Source: Myxococcales bacterium
GTDB lineage: Bacteria; Myxococcota_A; Polyangia; Polyangiales; Polyangiaceae
Reading direction: 5' to 3'
Length of the DNA: 64,000 nt
NCBI GenBank assembly: GCA_025359105.1
Contig: JANYHK010000041.1
Coordinates: 62,001-126,000 of the forward strand
Positions 9,608 through 18,097 of this stretch are shown piece after piece. The notes under the pieces were generated by a model. It ran no database searches. It was not told the origin of the DNA and was given only the letters and a program-made list of their open reading frames with translations. How positions within the stretch are numbered: position 1 is the first letter of the stretch; every line of letters starts with the position of its first letter. Position numbers and translations under genes: made by a program.

Positions 9608-12589
9608 CTACGGAAGGTACGGCGTCGCGTCGCTCTCCGACTTCGCAGCCGGCCTTACCGCGGTCGCAAGTGGGTCGGCGAAGCTCGCCGGGAGCGACCA
9701 GTCGTTCTCGAAGAACCCGCCTGCGCGCACTGAACCTGCCGACAGGAGCATCTGCCCGCGCGCTGGGGCTACACCCTCGTCGTACACGACGAAGTCCGGG
9801 AGGATGTCGGGGAGCGACAGCGCGCGCCAGGTCCCGAGCGCGTCGACTCCTTCGACCACGGCCACGTAGCGATCGGGCCGGCGGGGGTTGGGTCGCACGA
9901 AGGCGGCACCGAGCTGCCTGCCAGTGATGCGCTGGCCACCGAGCATGACCGCGTCGCCATCGATGAGAATGGGCAGCTCCGCCTCGAGCGCCCGCACGAC
10001 GCGGTTCGAGCGCGCGCCTCCCACGAGGAACAGCGAGCGCTCGTTCGCGAGCGCCTCTCCGCGGGCGAAGAACTCGGCGTCGCTCATCATCGGGTAGCGA
10101 ACGGAGATGCCCCATCGGATCGTGGCGAAGGCGCGGGCGACCTCCTCGTTCGCGCGGGTGAGCGCCGGGTCCGCCGTGCCGTAGACGAAGAGGAGCGGCG
10201 CTCGGAAGACGTCGCGGAACGGGCCGGTGACCTCGCCGCGCTTCCATGGGCGATCATGGGCGGCAGCGCCCTTCCTCCACGTGCCCTCCTCCTTGTGGAA
10301 GACGAGCGGCTCGGCGTCGCCGACGTCGAGCACCGCGCCGTCGAGCGAGACGGTCATCGGCAGGACCGGATCGAGGAGCTTCTCGTCGCGGGTGAACGTC
10401 ACCTCGGTGACGCCGCTCGTCTTTGCCACGATGCGCGTCTTGCTGCGCACGTCGGCGTGGACCTCGCCCCACGCGTCGGGGCGGGCGAGCTCGCCGATGC
10501 GGACCCACGCGTTCTTCGCGCTCCGCAGGCGCATGGTGCGAAAGTGCACCTGCCGCGGATGCAAGTCGCGCACGTGCGGGAGGAGCCACTTGGCGCCCTT
10601 CAGGCCCTCGTAGGTGGGCTGCCACACGTTGTGGCCGAGCGCCGGGTGCTCGTGGACGACCGAGTAGTGCAGCTTCTCGTATTTCTCGATCAGGACGCCG
10701 CTGTTCGCTTCGGGCAGGTCCATCGTGCCGTGAACGATGAAGAGAGGCGTCGCGTACCCGTTGTCCGCCCACGCGACGTTGGAGCGCTCCTCTGCGAGGA
10801 AGCGTTCCCACGGACGGACGGGACGGCTCACGAAGTCGCGCCGCACGAAATAGCTGTGGTAGCCGCAGAGCGGCGCCGCCGCGGCGAAGCGATCGGGATA
10901 CCGAAAGGCCACCGCGGCGCTCCCGATGCCGCCCATCGACGGACCGGTCACGGTGACCCGCGCCGGATCGATCGGGTAGCGCGCCGCCGTCCAGTCGAGC
11001 GCGCGCATGACGTCGTCCTCGCCGAGGTCGCGGTACATCGTGTTGCCGTGCCCGCTGGGCGTGACGACGAACGCGTCCAGTGGCGGCAGCGGCCCCACGT
11101 GGCGGTCCTCCCACTCCTGGTCCTTCTTCGGCTCGTCGCCTCCGAACAGCCAGCGCAGCATGGCCATCGGCTTTCCGTTGAGGCCGTGGAGCGCGACGAT
11201 CAGCGGGTAGCGGCGCTTGGTGCCGGGGCGGTACGAGGGGGGGACGTACAGGCCGAGCTCTTGCAACTCGCCGTCGAGCGGTGACCGGTACGCGCGTCGC
11301 ATCGGGCCGGTGCGCGTCGCGTACGGATCTCGCCCCTGCGCGAGCGCGGTCGCGGCGTCCTGGAGCTCCTGCGCCTCGACGGCCTGCGCCTCGAGGTCTC
11401 CGTCGCCGCGCGCCGCGAGCTGCACGAGCCGCTCGCGCAGCCACGCGACGCTCTCGTCCTTTTCGACGCCCGCCGCGTCCGCCGCCGCGAGAGCACCTCG
11501 CAGCGCACGGCCCGTGCGGAACGCAAGCTTGAGCGCCCGCCCGGCGACGCCGATCTCGCAAGTGCCGTCGGCCGCGCCGTCGTCGAGGCGCGGGAGCGCG
11601 ATCTGCAGCTCCCCGACGCCCGAGGCGTCGACCGGCACCTCGCCGGCCTCGACGTCGAACGCCCCGGCCAGCTTCGCGCTCACGCGGAGCGGCACGCCGC
11701 GCGGCGCCCCCTCGGGGAACCGGACGGTGAGCCGCGGCCGGTACGCAGCGGCCGTGACGCCGCGATCGAGCGAGACCCACGACATCTTCGTCGCCAGCGC
11801 ACGGGCGTCGTCGGCCGTGGTGCCGGGGAGCGCGAGGTACGTGCCAGGCGGAGGCGCGAGCTTGTCGTCCACGAGGCGCACGTGCATCGACCAGGCGGCG
11901 TCACGCTGGTGCAGCTTCAGGACCACCGCGTGATCGCCCGCCGCCAGATCGAGCGGCACGAGATCGTCGTCGTCGCGCAGGGGTCTCGACTCGTCGCGCG
12001 TGAAGACTGCCTTTCCGTCGACGATCACGCGCAGGCCGTCGTCGGCGCCCACGAGGAGGTAGAACCGTCCCGCGCGCGCGACGTGGAGCGTGCCCGCCGC
12101 GTAGGCGACGAGATCATTCTCCGTCGCCTTGAGCGCCGCCTGCAGATCGATCGCGCCCTCGCCGCTGGACGCGAGCTGCCACGCGGGCGGCTCCAGCTTC
12201 TTTTGTCCGGGCTTGCTGGCCGGCGCGGGTCCGAACGGGGCCCCGAGGCGAGGGGAGAGCGCCGCCTCGTCGACGCCCGGCGGCGCCTTCTCGAGCGCGT
12301 CGGAGCCGGCGGGCTTCGGCTTGTCCGCGAACGTCGCCGAGCGGTACGGCCCCACGACGAGCCACGCGCCCAGCCGCCCGGCGGGCGACATCCCGAGCCG
12401 CACCTCCGTCGCGGGCGCGCGCGCGTCCTTGTCCCACCCGAGGCGCTCCTCGTCCCCGAGCAGCAGCGGCGTCGCCTCCGGGGTGACCTTCGGCGCCGCG
12501 CCCGTGTGCGTCTGCGTGGCGATCGCGCCCAGCAGGAGCGCGAGTGCAGCCGCGCGCGCGTGTGCGCGTGCGATGGGAGGGCGCCTCAT
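9608..12589 (-). CDS. Secreted multidomain alpha/beta-hydrolase (prolyl-oligopeptidase/esterase type)
   Basis: 993 residues. A Sec-type signal (about 1-31) precedes a beta-rich region with F-Y-L-L-V-G-A-D-D-G-L-R-V near 176-188, like a PA14 or carbohydrate-binding module. The catalytic domain (about 445-665) has Y-P-L-I-V-A-L-H-G-L and the nucleophile elbow G-P-S-M-G-G with Ser551. Asp624 in H-G-T-M-D and His653 in L-G-H-N-V-W probably complete the triad. The roughly 330 residues after it include a second hydrolase-like stretch (F-V-Y-G-T-A-D-P). Likely a periplasmic or surface esterase or peptidase; substrate unknown. A TAAGGT hexamer ends 7 bases before the ATG. It follows the fibro-slime gene's orientation but is separately promoted. 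Confidence 0.9.
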   Translation of the reverse strand: MRRPPIARAHARAAALALLLGAIATQTHTGAAPKVTPEATPLLLGDEERLGWDKDARAPATEVRLGMSPAGRLGAWLVVGPYRSATFADKPKPAGSDALEKAPPGVDEAALSPRLGAPFGPAPASKPGQKKLEPPAWQLASSGEGAIDLQAALKATENDLVAYAAGTLHVARAGRFYLLVGADDGLRVIVDGKAVFTRDESRPLRDDDDLVPLDLAAGDHAVVLKLHQRDAAWSMHVRLVDDKLAPPPGTYLALPGTTADDARALATKMSWVSLDRGVTAAAYRPRLTVRFPEGAPRGVPLRVSAKLAGAFDVEAGEVPVDASGVGELQIALPRLDDGAADGTCEIGVAGRALKLAFRTGRALRGALAAADAAGVEKDESVAWLRERLVQLAARGDGDLEAQAVEAQELQDAATALAQGRDPYATRTGPMRRAYRSPLDGELQELGLYVPPSYRPGTKRRYPLIVALHGLNGKPMAMLRWLFGGDEPKKDQEWEDRHVGPLPPLDAFVVTPSGHGNTMYRDLGEDDVMRALDWTAARYPIDPARVTVTGPSMGGIGSAAVAFRYPDRFAAAAPLCGYHSYFVRRDFVSRPVRPWERFLAEERSNVAWADNGYATPLFIVHGTMDLPEANSGVLIEKYEKLHYSVVHEHPALGHNVWQPTYEGLKGAKWLLPHVRDLHPRQVHFRTMRLRSAKNAWVRIGELARPDAWGEVHADVRSKTRIVAKTSGVTEVTFTRDEKLLDPVLPMTVSLDGAVLDVGDAEPLVFHKEEGTWRKGAAAHDRPWKRGEVTGPFRDVFRAPLLFVYGTADPALTRANEEVARAFATIRWGISVRYPMMSDAEFFARGEALANERSLFLVGGARSNRVVRALEAELPILIDGDAVMLGGQRITGRQLGAAFVRPNPRRPDRYVAVVEGVDALGTWRALSLPDILPDFVVYDEGVAPARGQMLLSAGSVRAGGFFENDWSLPASFADPLATAVRPAAKSESDATPYLP

Positions 12590-12596
12590 GAACCAG

Positions 12597-12625
12597 ACCT
12601 TACGCCGAACGCGGCGCTCGTTGAA
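12597..12625 (-). promoter_or_regulatory. Promoter of leaderless hydrolase gene
   Basis: Minus strand TTCAAC (12625-12620), a 17-base spacer, and TAAGGT (12602-12597) ending 7 bases before the ATG at 12589. Confidence 0.5.
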
Positions 12626-12646
12626 ATCCAGACCGGCCCCACGGGC

Positions 12647-13525
12647 TCACCGCTTCTTCGCGACGATCGCCCACGAGCTCGACGGCATGTAGACTCCGTC
12701 GTCGCGCAGGTACCTGCGCATGAGCGCTCCGAGCCTCTCGCGGATCTCCGGGAGGCGTCGCTTGCCCTCCTCGCCGGCCTCTCGGACCACCTCGCCGGAA
12801 GGGCCGACGAGGATCTGATAGTCGACGGCCTCGTCGATGGTGCGACCGACGCAGACGTCGGCGTCGACGCGCTCGAACATCTCCACGTTGGGAAAGCCGG
12901 CCGCGGCGAGCATCCTCCGATCGGTGTCCTCGTCGGCCCACGAGAACGGGCCCGGACCGCAGGTCGCGCCTCCCGCCGGCGGAGGGAGGAGCTCGAGCAC
13001 GGCGCGCTTGGCCTCACCCCACGCCGGGTTGTCCGCCATGCTGCGCCACACGATGAGGCAGACCTTGCCGTCGGGCGTCAGCGCGCGGTGGGTGTTGCGA
13101 AGGGCCCGCACCGCGCTCTCGAAGAACATGACCCCGAAGCGCGCGAACGCGACGTCGTAGTGTGCGGCCGGGAGGGGGTACACCTGGGCATCGCCGACGA
13201 GGTAGCGGACCTGGGAGAGACCGGCCTCGTCGCGCTCACGGTTCGCGATCTCGAGAAAGGCGTCCGTGCAATCGAGCCCGTCTACGCCGCCGCTGGGGCC
13301 CACGAGCCGCCCGATCTCGAGGCAGGTTTCCCCGAAGCCGCAGCCGATGTCGAGTACCTTGTCGCCGGGCTTCACCCCGAACCGCGCCAGCACGAGGTCG
13401 CTATGCCGCTGGCCGTTGCCCGAGAGCAGGTGCCGAAAGCGGATCCACTTCGGCGTGAGGATCTCGTTCCAGCACGCGATGAAGTCCTGGTTGGTCTGCG
13501 CGGCGGTCGTGTCGGGCATCGTCAT
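12647..13525 (-). CDS. Class I SAM-dependent methyltransferase (UbiE/Methyltransf_11-like)
   Basis: 292 residues. The SAM-binding motif I is V-L-D-I-G-C-G-F-G-E-T; the acidic end of beta 2 is G-L-D-C-T-D; motif IV reads Y-D-V-A-F-A-R-F-G-V-M-F-F. Then come R-A-L-T-P-D-G-K-V-C-L-I-V-W-R, typical of the ubiE/COQ5-like small-molecule methyltransferases. The start ATG has GAGGA six bases upstream, unlike most neighbours, and there is a 170-base leader region holding several palindromes. The substrate is not evident; nothing next to it suggests a pathway. Confidence 0.9.
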   Translation of the reverse strand: MTMPDTTAAQTNQDFIACWNEILTPKWIRFRHLLSGNGQRHSDLVLARFGVKPGDKVLDIGCGFGETCLEIGRLVGPSGGVDGLDCTDAFLEIANRERDEAGLSQVRYLVGDAQVYPLPAAHYDVAFARFGVMFFESAVRALRNTHRALTPDGKVCLIVWRSMADNPAWGEAKRAVLELLPPPAGGATCGPGPFSWADEDTDRRMLAAAGFPNVEMFERVDADVCVGRTIDEAVDYQILVGPSGEVVREAGEEGKRRLPEIRERLGALMRRYLRDDGVYMPSSSWAIVAKKR

Positions 13526-13590
13526 GGGCGTCCTCGTCTGTCGTCGCTGCGGCGGCAGCTTCACACGAAGATAGGGCGTGCCGGAGAGGA

Positions 13591-13603
13591 GGAACATTGT
13601 TCC
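13591..13603. promoter_or_regulatory. 13-base perfect palindrome upstream of methyltransferase
   Basis: GGAACA-T-TGTTCC, 66-78 bases upstream of the methyltransferase start. Reading the minus strand, its right half merges into a weak GTTCCT (-35-like) and is followed 16 bases on by TATCTT. A repressor dimer bound here would cover the -35. Other short inverted repeats lie just upstream (13616-13635). Confidence 0.4.
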
Positions 13604-13698
13604 ACCCCTGCCCGACAGGGTACATTCATGTGTAGTTACAGACGGATGGCGTCCTAAAAAGAACGCGTGTGGCCCCGGCGGTACCCGACCCCGCTGCT

Positions 13699-14172
13699 CT
13701 ACATGAGGCCCTGGGCCAGCGTCCGCGCCTCGTCCTTGAAGAGGATCTCGATCTTCGCGTTGTCGATGATGCGCGTCACGACGCCATCGCCGAACTTGGA
13801 GTGGCGGATGAGGTCGCCCTCCTGGAAGACGAGCGACACGCGGTAGACGCGGAAATCGCTCATCGCTTTGCCGGCGATGGCCTTCTCCCACATCTTCTCG
13901 CGGTCCATGACGGCCTGCGCCGCCTTCGTCGGTCCGCGCGTCGCCCGAGGCGTGCTCGAGCGCGTGACGACGGTGCCACCGCTGCCGCTCGATGCGGCCC
14001 CCTTCACTCCAGGCGCGGTCGCTCGGAAGTTGTGGTGCGAGTTGCAGGTGCTGCACTCGACGCGCACCGGACGGGTTCCAACCATTGCGATGATGCGGTG
14101 GTTCAAGACGAGCTTGCACTTCGTGCAATAGCTGTCGACCTCGCCGCCAGTCTTCAGGGCCTTGGGGCTCAA
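13699..14172 (-). CDS. Zinc-ribbon protein with C-terminal SH3/tudor-like (UvrD-tail or CarD-like) domain
   Basis: 157 residues. The N-terminus has Y-C-T-K-C-K and V-E-C-S-T-C-N about 25 residues apart, a four-Cys zinc ribbon. A linker rich in Thr/Ser/Gly follows. The C-terminal 45 residues (G-D-L-I-R-H-S-K-F-G-D-G-V-V-T-R) resemble the SH3-like tail of UvrD/PcrA or the RNA-polymerase-interacting domain of CarD/TRCF. A role in transcription or repair complexes is inferred. TTG at 14172 was chosen: GGAGGAG precedes it by 9 bases and it starts one base after the upstream stop. A longer frame to 14283 would run into that upstream gene. Confidence 0.75.
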   Translation of the reverse strand: MSPKALKTGGEVDSYCTKCKLVLNHRIIAMVGTRPVRVECSTCNSHHNFRATAPGVKGAASSGSGGTVVTRSSTPRATRGPTKAAQAVMDREKMWEKAIAGKAMSDFRVYRVSLVFQEGDLIRHSKFGDGVVTRIIDNAKIEILFKDEARTLAQGLM

Positions 14173-14173
14173 C

Positions 14174-14719
14174 TTATTCGTCTCCTCCGGATGGGGTTCC
14201 CCCACCGCCGTCTTCACCGCCGCTGGTACCGCCGGGCGTTCCCCGCGAGGGGCGCTCCCGTCGGCGTCGCTCGCGCGCGCCACGTGTTGCCGCGCGCGAC
14301 ATCGTCACTTCCGTCTTCACTTCAGGCTTGCTCAGCTTGTGCGGGTCGCCGCCGCTGCCGTCGCCGCTGCTGCCATCGCCGTCGCTCGCCGCAGGCTCGT
14401 TGGGTCGGAAGCGGATGGTCGTGTTCACCTCGAACTGCACGGTCGTCAGGAGCTTCTGCGCTTCCCCGGCGATGTTCGTGTGCTCAAGGAAATCCCGCAT
14501 CTCCTTCGCGACCACGCGGAAGAGGCCGTTCTTGGTCTCATCGACCTGCGCGAAGAGGTAGCTCGCGATCTCTTTCGGGACTTTCAGGTCGCCGATGAGC
14601 GTCCGAAGGTTCTCCGGCGCGTGCTGGGCCTGGCTGACCCCGGCCTCGACGGCCCGCTTCAGGATCTCGGGGATGACTCCTTCGAGCCGTCGCCGTTTGC
14701 CGTCCTCGCGGTCGCCCAT
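14174..14719 (-). CDS. Conserved hypothetical protein with helical N-terminal domain and disordered tail
   Basis: 181 residues. The N-terminal 100 are amphipathic and helical (V-I-P-E-I-L-K-R-A-V-E-A-G, P-K-E-I-A-S-Y-L-F-A-Q-V-D-E-T-K-N-G-L, R-V-V-A-K-E-M-R-D-F-L). The last 75 are Gly/Ser/Arg/Asp-rich low complexity. The helical part vaguely recalls phasin-like or polyhydroxyalkanoate-associated helices, but I cannot assign a family. It is the upstream partner of the zinc-ribbon gene, with 1 base between stop and start, so the two are translationally linked. Confidence 0.7.
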   Translation of the reverse strand: MGDREDGKRRRLEGVIPEILKRAVEAGVSQAQHAPENLRTLIGDLKVPKEIASYLFAQVDETKNGLFRVVAKEMRDFLEHTNIAGEAQKLLTTVQFEVNTTIRFRPNEPAASDGDGSSGDGSGGDPHKLSKPEVKTEVTMSRAATRGARERRRRERPSRGTPGGTSGGEDGGGGTPSGGDE

Positions 14720-14746
14720 GCGAGGTAAGTAGCGATGTTCCGCGGG

Positions 14747-15190
14747 TTACGCAACACCCCGCAGGATTCGGTCGATCCCCTGGGCCGCGCGCGTGACGTG
14801 CGGGTGGATGGTTCCGGTGCGGCACGAGGGTCCGCGCGCGCAGAGCAGGACCTCCTGGCCAGCGACCTCGAACGCGCGTACCTCAACCTCGGTGCGGAGG
14901 CTGTCGAGGCGCAAAGACGCCCCTTCGCCGAGCGGCTCGGGGTGCGCGAGCAGTGGCGCGTACGCGGCCAGCTCCTCGCAAATGGCCCAGGATCCGGCGC
15001 CCGCGACCACGATCCCGCTCGGATCCGCGAGGACGATCGCGTCGATTTCCCCTTCGGTGCGCGCGTTGGACAGCGCGTAGTGCAGCGCGACGAGGGGATC
15101 GGCGCTGCGCTTCCTGCGTCGATCGGGCCCTCCGTCGGGGCGGGCGGAGTCCAGATCCTGCAGGTCCAGCTCGAGGGGGAGATCGCTCAT
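14747..15190 (-). CDS. Small roadblock/LC7-like protein
   Basis: 147 residues. After a charged N-terminus, the segment E-I-D-A-I-V-L-A-D-P-S-G-I-V-V-A-G-A-G-S and the following A-A-Y-A-P-L-L-A helix have the strand-helix pattern of roadblock/LC7 domains. Those domains often act as regulators of small GTPases in myxobacteria. The assignment is moderate; no GTPase gene is adjacent. It is transcribed away from pepP across an 86-base gap and lies 27 bases upstream of the helical hypothetical gene, so the three minus-strand genes may be one unit. Confidence 0.65.
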   Translation of the reverse strand: MSDLPLELDLQDLDSARPDGGPDRRRKRSADPLVALHYALSNARTEGEIDAIVLADPSGIVVAGAGSWAICEELAAYAPLLAHPEPLGEGASLRLDSLRTEVEVRAFEVAGQEVLLCARGPSCRTGTIHPHVTRAAQGIDRILRGVA

Positions 15191-15206
15191 GGGTCGAAGT
15201 TTCCCA

Positions 15207-15218
15207 ATGTAGGTACAT
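15207..15218. promoter_or_regulatory. Inverted repeat in divergent promoter region
   Basis: ATGTA-GG-TACAT, located 17-28 bases upstream of the roadblock-like gene start and about 60 bases upstream of pepP. Could be an operator serving either gene. Confidence 0.3.
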
Positions 15219-15276
15219 GTGGGCCAACTAACTCGCCCCTTGACCTGCGGGCCGTCCTCGCCAAGCTGGGAGACCC

Positions 15277-16596
15277 ATGATCTGCCCCTTCCACACCGAG
15301 CTGTACAAGAAGCGGCGCGAGGCGGTCTTCGACGCGCTCGTCGCGAACGGAAATGCCGTCAGCGTGTTTCCGTCGGCGCCCGTGTACACGCGGAACAACG
15401 ACGTGGACCACGAGTACCGACAGGACTCGGACCTCTTCTACCTCACCGGATACGACGAGCCGAACAGCGTGCTGGTCCTGACGGGCAAGGATCGCAAGGC
15501 GACGATGTTCGTGCGCGCGCGCGATCCGGAGCGCGAGGTGTGGGACGGTCCGCGCGCCGGCGTCGACGGCGCGAAGGCTCGCTTCGGCGCCGACGAGTCG
15601 TTCGTCATCGGCGAGCTGGCCAATGAGCTGCCCAAGCTCCTCGCGAACACCCAGCGCCTCTACTACCGCCTCGGCCGCGACCGCCCGTTCGACGACAAGG
15701 TGCTCGAGGCGATCGACAAGACCCGCGCGCGGGCGCGCCTCGGCGTGACGTGGCCCACCGAGGTCGCCGATCCTGCGCAGATCGTGCACGAGATGCGCCT
15801 GTTCAAGGCGAACGAAGACCTGAACGTGATGCGCCACGCGGCGAAGATCACCCACGACGCGCACGTCAAGGCGATGGCCCAGGCGAAGCCCGGAATGCAC
15901 GAGTACGAGGTCGAGGCGCTCCTGCTCGCGACGTTCCGTCGCTCCGGCTCCGAGCGCCCGGCGTACGGCAGCATCGTCGGCTCGGGCGTGAACGCTACGG
16001 TGCTCCACTACCGCTCGAACAACCGCAAGATGGAGGCCAACGAGCTGCTCCTCATCGATGCCGGGTGCGAGCTCGACTACTACGCCGCCGACGTCACCCG
16101 GACCTTTCCGATCAGCGGCAAGTTCACGCGCGAGCAGCAAGCGATCTACGAGCTCGTCCTCGAGGCCCAGGAGCTCGGCATCCAGCGCACCGTGAAGGGG
16201 GCGACGCTCGACGCGATCCACAAGGAGACCGTGGAGGTGATCACCGCCGGTCTCGTGCGACTCGGGCTCCTCAAGGGTGAGGTGGATAAGCTCATCGAGA
16301 CAGAGGCTTACAAACCATTTTACATGCATCGCACGAGCCACTGGCTCGGCATGGATGTGCACGACGTCGGCGGCTACTACGTCGGCGGCAAGGCGCGGCC
16401 CCTCGCGCCCGGTATGGTTCTCACCGTCGAGCCCGGCATCTACATCGCCAAGGACAACGACAAGGTGCCCGCCGAGTGGCGGGGCATCGGCGTGCGGATC
16501 GAGGACGACATCCTCGTCACCGAGGGGGCGCCGGAGAACCTCACCGCCAGCATTCCCAAGACGGTGAAGGACGTCGAGCACGCTTGCGCGGCGTGA
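15277..16596 (+). CDS. pepP: Xaa-Pro aminopeptidase (M24B)
   Basis: 439 residues, matching PepP. An N-terminal AMP_N domain (1-150; D-S-D-L-F-Y-L-T-G-Y) precedes the pita-bread catalytic domain. The five metal ligands are visible: Asp261 (L-L-I-D-A-G), Asp272 (A-A-D-V-T-R-T-F-P), His355 (T-S-H-W-L-G-M-D-V-H-D), Glu385 (V-E-P-G-I-Y) and Glu409 (V-R-I-E-D-D). It binds two Mn or Zn ions and removes N-terminal residues preceding proline, in the cytoplasm. GGGAG five bases upstream supports the ATG. Confidence 0.97.
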   Translation: MICPFHTELYKKRREAVFDALVANGNAVSVFPSAPVYTRNNDVDHEYRQDSDLFYLTGYDEPNSVLVLTGKDRKATMFVRARDPEREVWDGPRAGVDGAKARFGADESFVIGELANELPKLLANTQRLYYRLGRDRPFDDKVLEAIDKTRARARLGVTWPTEVADPAQIVHEMRLFKANEDLNVMRHAAKITHDAHVKAMAQAKPGMHEYEVEALLLATFRRSGSERPAYGSIVGSGVNATVLHYRSNNRKMEANELLLIDAGCELDYYAADVTRTFPISGKFTREQQAIYELVLEAQELGIQRTVKGATLDAIHKETVEVITAGLVRLGLLKGEVDKLIETEAYKPFYMHRTSHWLGMDVHDVGGYYVGGKARPLAPGMVLTVEPGIYIAKDNDKVPAEWRGIGVRIEDDILVTEGAPENLTASIPKTVKDVEHACAA

Positions 16597-16626
16597 GCGG
16601 CTCGTGATGCTCCATCGGACGGTTTT

Positions 16627-17088
16627 CTAGACCACGTCCAGAGCTCGTTGCTCGGTCACGCGCGCGCGCCGTCGCGCCCACAGAAAGGCGAGAAAACCCA
16701 GCGCGAACGAGAACGGCAGGCCGACCGGGAGCATCCCCAGGAACCAGTCGAGCAGCAGCGCCGAGGCCTCCTCGAGCATGCGGTCGCGATGGATCTCGAC
16801 CCACGCGCCGGTGCGGAGCCGGTGAGCGATCTCGACTTGCGCCCACGCGAGGAGCGGAAGCACGAAGATGTTGCTCGAACGGGAGCCGAGCCAGCACCAG
16901 AGGCGGTTGAGGCGCAGGATCGTCGCCGCCGCGAGCGCGAGGCCGCCGTGAAAGCCGATGGCAGGGGAGCAGCCCATGAAGCACCCGACTGCGACGGCCC
17001 AGCCGATCTGCCGCGGGCTCGCGCGCTCGTTCTTGGCGAGAACCCAGAGCTCACGGAGCTTGCGGAGGGGAGTCGAGATGAGGCCCAC
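16627..17088 (-). CDS. DUF2062 membrane protein
   Basis: 153 residues with the DUF2062 pattern: S-P-R-Q-I-G-W-A-V-A-V-G-C-F-M-G-C-S-P, then L-N-R-L-W-C-W-L-G-S-R-S-S-N and a hydrophobic C-terminal helix (about 115-140). Three or more membrane segments are likely. The family is common near lipopolysaccharide and glycosyltransferase genes, but its role is unknown and none of those are here. GTG start; a TAAACT hexamer on the minus strand (17109-17104) sits 15 bases upstream, implying a very short leader. It converges on pepP with a 30-base gap. Confidence 0.88.
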   Translation of the reverse strand: MGLISTPLRKLRELWVLAKNERASPRQIGWAVAVGCFMGCSPAIGFHGGLALAAATILRLNRLWCWLGSRSSNIFVLPLLAWAQVEIAHRLRTGAWVEIHRDRMLEEASALLLDWFLGMLPVGLPFSFALGFLAFLWARRRARVTEQRALDVV

Positions 17089-17160
17089 GGTCGTTCGGGC
17101 GGCAGTTTAGCAGTCCGCCACAAACTCCGCCGCGCGCGGGGGGCGTGGTAGCTCTCGGAC

Positions 17161-18084
17161 GTGAAGCCGGAAGACGCCGTCGTCGCCTTCGTCGCGCACT
17201 TGCGGACCGAGCGCCGCGCGTCGCCGCACACCGTGGCCGCCTACGAGCGGGACCTCGTGAGCCTCGTGGCCTTCGCACGCGAGAGGTCGCCGCGCCTCGC
17301 CGACACGAGGGGCATCGACGTGGTTCTGCTGCGCGGCTGGCTCGGGCAGCTCTCGCGAACGCTCGCCGCGAGCTCGGTGGCCCGCAAGATCGCCGCCGCC
17401 CGCACCTGGATGCGCTGGATGCGGCGCCGCGGCGAGCTCGCAACCAACCCGGCGGAGGAGCTCGCGACCCCGAGGGTGCGGCGACCGCTGCCGACGTTCC
17501 TCGGCGTCGACGCGGCGAAGGAGGTGGTCGAGGCGCCGGACACGACGGAGGTCACCGGATTGCGCGATCGCGCCATGCTCGAGCTGCTCTACGGCTCGGG
17601 GCTGCGCGTGGGCGAGCTCGTCCGTCTCGCGCCAGGGGACATCGATCTGCGTGAGGCGAACGTGCACGTCCTCGGGAAGGGCGACAAGGAGCGCGTCGCG
17701 CCGCTTGGCCGCAAATGCGTCGAGGCGCTCGAAGCCTACGCGGCGCGGCGGGAAGAGCTGCGGCATCCCCGTACCGGCGCGTTCGACGCGCGCGCGTTCT
17801 TCCTTTCCATCCGCGGGCGAAGGCTCGGCGCGCGCGCTGTGCAGAAGCTCGTCCACGCATACGGGGCGCTCGGGGCCGGTCGCGCCGATCTCCACCCGCA
17901 CGCGCTTCGTCACACGTGCGCGACTCACCTGCTCGACGGTGGGGCCGATCTGCGCTCCATCCAGGAGCTGCTCGGCCACGCGTCCCTGTCGACGACGCAG
18001 CGGTACACGCACGTCTCCATGGACCACCTCATGAAGGTGTACGACGCGGCGCATCCGCTCGCGAAGAGCCGAAAAAACGGCTAA
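17161..18084 (+). CDS. Tyrosine recombinase XerC/XerD type
   Basis: 307 residues, the normal Xer length. A SAM-like N-terminal core-binding domain (6-90) precedes the catalytic domain. The active-site residues are Arg149 (G-L-R-V-G-E), Lys173 (L-G-K-G-D-K-E-R), His247 and Arg250 (H-A-L-R-H), His273 (L-L-G-H-A-S) and Tyr282 (Q-R-Y-T-H-V). It resolves chromosome dimers at dif with a partner recombinase and FtsK. XerC versus XerD cannot be settled here. The GTG lies 6 bases after TAGCTC. No att-like repeats or phage genes surround it, so a housekeeping role is likelier than a mobile integrase. Confidence 0.93.
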   Translation: MKPEDAVVAFVAHLRTERRASPHTVAAYERDLVSLVAFARERSPRLADTRGIDVVLLRGWLGQLSRTLAASSVARKIAAARTWMRWMRRRGELATNPAEELATPRVRRPLPTFLGVDAAKEVVEAPDTTEVTGLRDRAMLELLYGSGLRVGELVRLAPGDIDLREANVHVLGKGDKERVAPLGRKCVEALEAYAARREELRHPRTGAFDARAFFLSIRGRRLGARAVQKLVHAYGALGAGRADLHPHALRHTCATHLLDGGADLRSIQELLGHASLSTTQRYTHVSMDHLMKVYDAAHPLAKSRKNG

Positions 18085-18097
18085 AGAATAGCGCCTC

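Noticed and set aside
17161-18084. Integrase of a mobile element
   Set aside because: The recombinase has housekeeping Xer length, and there are no flanking repeats, tRNA or phage genes.
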